A stretch of 9,615 nucleotides of DNA from CAYNNP01 sp964398215 (GTDB lineage: Bacteria > Planctomycetota > Planctomycetia > Pirellulales > Pirellulaceae), in the NCBI GenBank assembly GCA_964398215.1, contig CAYNNP010000250.1, positions 1 through 9,615 on the forward strand, read 5' to 3'. The notes beneath the pieces are model-generated. The model had not been told where the DNA came from. It saw only the letters and a program-made list of their open reading frames with translations, and searched no databases. A program made the translations under genes and the position numbers. The number at the start of each line of letters is the position of its first letter. The first letter of the stretch is position 1. This document shows positions 8,061-9,615 of this stretch, in pieces.

Positions 8061-8150
8061 GCTTGATCGAATCGTTTCCCAAGTTGCTTGGATTTGGATC
8101 ACAAGCAATGGCCGGACAATGGAATGATCGAACTTACGATCCGAATTGTC
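8061..8150. repeat. Two imperfect inverted repeats
   Basis: The first spans 8061-8106: GCTTG pairs with CAAGC (8102-8106), and an inner CCAAG-TTG-CTTGG (8079-8091) forms the tip, with partial AATC/GATT pairing between. The second spans 8115-8150: GACAAT pairs with ATTGTC (8145-8150), and inner GATCG (8126-8130) with CGATC (8137-8141) around AACTTA. Stems are short and interrupted, so each alone could be chance. They sit in a row with the stronger hairpin at 8166-8206. Confidence 0.4.
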
Positions 8151-8165
8151 AGAAACTGGCGAGCA

Positions 8166-8206
8166 CAAAGTCGGGCTACATCTCTGGGACAGAGATGGCG
8201 ACTTTG
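8166..8206 (-). terminator. Strong interrupted hairpin, possible terminator of the sigma-factor operon
   Basis: CAAAGTCG (8166-8173) pairs perfectly with CGACTTTG (8199-8206). Inside it, CATCTCTG (8179-8186) pairs perfectly with CAGAGATG (8190-8197) around a GGA loop. The two 8-bp stems are separated by GGCTA on one side and a single G on the other. The element begins 23 nt after the stop of the last gene of the minus-strand operon, where a terminator is expected. There is no long U-run after the stem, so intrinsic termination is uncertain; mRNA 3'-end protection is another possibility. Confidence 0.45.
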
Positions 8207-8228
8207 AATACGATCAACCCAACTGCGC

Positions 8229-8702
8229 TCAATGCGCCGCTGTGTGCTCTTGGTTTTCGCCGGCTTGATTGGCGTACTCTGAGGTCTGGTGACGCAAATG
8301 TAAAGTCGCCAATACGAGGCCAATAACGGTGAAGAACATGATCGGGAACATATCGCTAAACCATCGGAAGAAGTAGTGCGATGTTCCAATCGTCGTCACC
8401 AAGACGTAGTGGTCATTGACCCGTTTGTAGTTTGGCAACGAACGTTCGTAGAAAACAGGTTGCCGATCCGAAATGGTGCTTCCATCGCTCAGCGAAACCG
8501 ATTCGAGCGATTTATCGCCCAGCTTGGCGTAGTCTTCTGGTGTAATGACCTGGACTTGATAGGTATGTGGTTCAAGGTTTCGATATTGAGAGGTGTAGTG
8601 CACGAAACGAACCACCACAAAGTTGACCACCTGCAGAATTACCAGCAGCAGGAATACTGACCAGACCGACCTTGGTAGGTTCTTTAAAAAAGATTGCCTC
8701 AT
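8229..8702 (-). CDS. Two-span membrane protein in an ECF sigma operon
   Basis: I do not recognise the family of this 157-aa protein. It has a short basic N terminus, a first membrane span at about 14-34 (VWSVFLLLVILQVVNFVVV), a polar domain of about 80 residues (35-115, including VQVITPEDYAKLGD), a second span at about 117-137 (FPIMFFTVIGLVLATLHL) and a polar, His-containing tail. By the positive-inside rule, the central domain is probably extracytoplasmic with both ends in the cytoplasm. ATG at 8700-8702 overlaps the anti-sigma-like gene's stop in an ATGA arrangement, and GGGAG lies 7 nt upstream, so translation is coupled. Its place after the sigma and anti-sigma-like genes suggests a sensor, a regulator of the anti-sigma factor, or an envelope target of the sigma factor. 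Confidence 0.82.
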   Translation of the reverse strand: MRQSFLKNLPRSVWSVFLLLVILQVVNFVVVRFVHYTSQYRNLEPHTYQVQVITPEDYAKLGDKSLESVSLSDGSTISDRQPVFYERSLPNYKRVNDHYVLVTTIGTSHYFFRWFSDMFPIMFFTVIGLVLATLHLRHQTSEYANQAGENQEHTAAH

Positions 8703-9079
8703 TTGCTTTCTCCCTGATTTGATAATGCGGAATTCAAAACTGGTTCGATGGTTCGATCGCTATACAAAACTCGTCGTTGCCCATCGGGTTGCAGCAAAAC
8801 TGCCGTGACTTGTCTGTCAGCTGGTGGTCGCAGAGCAAAGTACTGCGCGATATTGACAACAACCACGATCGATGCGGCGACTGCGAGCGATGTTCCCCAG
8901 TGTGCGATCCAACTGGCTGGTTGTTTTGGCGATTCAGCCAAATTTTGCTCCTCCATCGCGAGCGCCTTGGCGCGACAACGTGCGACAAGAGAATCCGATA
9001 CCGGAGACTCGCGAATCTGATCGGCCGCGTCGGCCAAGATGCCATCAAGTTTGGGGATGTTCTGTTTGTTTGGGGACAT
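8699..9079 (-). CDS. Single-span anti-sigma-factor-like protein
   Basis: This 126-aa protein has an N-terminal region of about 60 residues predicted to be cytoplasmic. One membrane span follows at about 63-83 (GTSLAVAASIVVVVNIAQYF), then a short outer segment of about 43 residues (LLQPDGQRRVLYSDRT). This architecture and its place directly after an ECF sigma gene suggest an anti-sigma factor. The zinc-binding HxxxCxxC motif of classic anti-sigma domains is absent; only Cys35 is present. It would therefore be an atypical type, and the role rests mainly on gene order and topology. ATG at 9077-9079 shares one base with the sigma gene's stop (TGATG), with AGGA 7 nt upstream. Its own stop overlaps the next gene by 4 nt. 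Confidence 0.72.
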   Translation of the reverse strand: MSPNKQNIPKLDGILADAADQIRESPVSDSLVARCRAKALAMEEQNLAESPKQPASWIAHWGTSLAVAASIVVVVNIAQYFALRPPADRQVTAVLLQPDGQRRVLYSDRTIEPVLNSALSNQGESK

Positions 9080-9591
9080 CAGTCAGTCCTGTCTGTTTGA
9101 GTGTTTTTTTGCAACAGATCTTTCACCCGCTTGGATGCTTTGTGCAATGCGATGCTGACAGCGTTCTCACTTGTTTGAAGCGTCGCGGCAATTTCACTTC
9201 GCGACAGAGAATCAAAGTAGGCAAGAGAAAACACAGCGGCTTCGCGGTCGGACAACTTCGTAAGGCTTTGGCGAAGCAAGTTTTGCAAGTCGCTGGCTTC
9301 GGAAGTTTCTGGTGGAGCATCTTGATCAGATGGCACCCAATTCAGTGATTCGCTGTTGGTTGAACAATTGTTTCGCGTCGTCCGCCTCAGCTGATCGATG
9401 GCTCTGCGCTGAGCCATTGTGCGTAGCAGCGCGGGCCAATGATCAACATGTTTCTTTTGAGCCAACAAGTAGGCTTCGGCAAACACCTCTTGGACGACGT
9501 CTTCGGCATCATGGTCGTTGCCGACAATTCGGCGAACACTAGCCACCAAGGGCTGGACGTTCGATTCAACGATTTGTCGCCAGTTGTCCAC
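9079..9591 (-). CDS. ECF-type sigma-70 family RNA polymerase sigma factor
   Basis: This 170-aa extracytoplasmic-function sigma factor would direct RNA polymerase to a specific promoter set. Region 2 covers about residues 1-72: the core-binding DAEDVVQEVF (28-37) and the following WPALLRTMAQRRAIDQLRR stretch for -10 recognition are clear. A variable polar linker (about 73-100) follows. Region 4 covers about 105-160, with LSDREAAVFSLAYFDSLS and a helix-turn-helix SRSEIAATLQTSENAVSIALHKA for -35 recognition. Only regions 2 and 4 are present, as usual for ECF factors. The start used is GTG at 9589-9591, with GGAAG about 10 nt upstream. The frame is still open to the window edge for eight more codons, so an upstream start cannot be excluded. 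It leads an overlapping operon with the anti-sigma-like and two-span membrane proteins; its promoter lies outside the window. Confidence 0.93.
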   Translation of the reverse strand: MDNWRQIVESNVQPLVASVRRIVGNDHDAEDVVQEVFAEAYLLAQKKHVDHWPALLRTMAQRRAIDQLRRTTRNNCSTNSESLNWVPSDQDAPPETSEASDLQNLLRQSLTKLSDREAAVFSLAYFDSLSRSEIAATLQTSENAVSIALHKASKRVKDLLQKNTQTDRTD

Positions 9592-9615
9592 CGAGCTACC
9601 ACTTCCAAAGAGAAC

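Larger units (their letters stand above)
7847..8228. other. Gene-free interval with assembly gap and hairpin-rich DNA
   Basis: This stretch of about 380 nt separates the dapB operon from the 3' end of the convergent sigma-factor operon. It contains 29 nt after the small gene, 100 undetermined bases, an attC-like start, and about 220 nt with several imperfect inverted repeats. Open frames across it are short, overlap each other or pass through the Ns, and none has recognisable protein features. No tRNA or insertion-sequence signature is visible. Confidence 0.6.

Noticed and set aside
8036..8326. Plus-strand open frame of 96 codons in the hairpin region
   Set aside because: It runs through the inverted repeats and into the 3' end of the minus-strand membrane-protein gene. 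Its composition is unlike the real genes here.
8872..9348. Plus-strand open frame of 158 codons
   Set aside because: It lies antisense to the well-supported sigma and anti-sigma-like genes and has no recognisable domain.

Overview
The window looks like a piece of a planctomycete chromosome, probably a Rhodopirellula/Pirellulaceae-type organism. The best evidence is the first gene. It encodes a very large secreted-type protein that starts with a variant of the planctomycete LEPR-XLL N-terminal motif (LETRRLLAGD), then carries a SLREAI segment of the CSLREA type and a long right-handed beta-helix. Moderate GC, short intergenic spaces and an ECF sigma factor with an atypical anti-sigma partner fit the same group. 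The genus is an inference. The sequence is a draft scaffold, with a 100-N assembly gap at 7876-7975.

Layout. (1) 1-3168, plus strand: a multidomain protein with a clan GH-A (GH113-like) TIM barrel, a CSLREA segment, six repeats of about 60 aa of beta-helix, and a C-terminal beta-domain. Its frame is open at the window's left edge. (2) 3190-6588, minus strand: a two-gene operon of an AttH/CrtC-like lipocalin-fold protein followed 6 nt later by an RND/MMPL-family exporter. (3) 6589-6666: a 78-nt divergent control region. (4) 6667-7846, plus strand: dapB (lysine/diaminopimelate pathway), then 7 nt later a small Cys-containing conserved-type protein. (5) 7847-8228: a gene-free stretch holding the assembly gap, an attC-like half-site against the gap edge, and three consecutive imperfect inverted repeats. 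(6) 8229-9591, minus strand: a tightly overlapping three-gene regulatory operon of ECF sigma factor, single-span anti-sigma-like protein and two-span membrane protein.

How the genes work together. The sigma, anti-sigma and membrane-protein genes overlap by 1 and 4 nt, so they are almost certainly translationally coupled and form one cell-surface signalling unit. The lipocalin-like gene and the exporter probably act on the same hydrophobic substrate, but that substrate cannot be read from the sequence. DapB is housekeeping. The secreted hydrolase/beta-helix protein stands alone and converges on the exporter gene with only 21 nt between them.

The most unusual parts are the GH/beta-helix fusion, the pairing of an AttH-like protein with an RND exporter rather than an ABC transporter, and the hairpin-rich gap-adjacent region. 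No CRISPR array, tRNA, rRNA or insertion sequence was seen.
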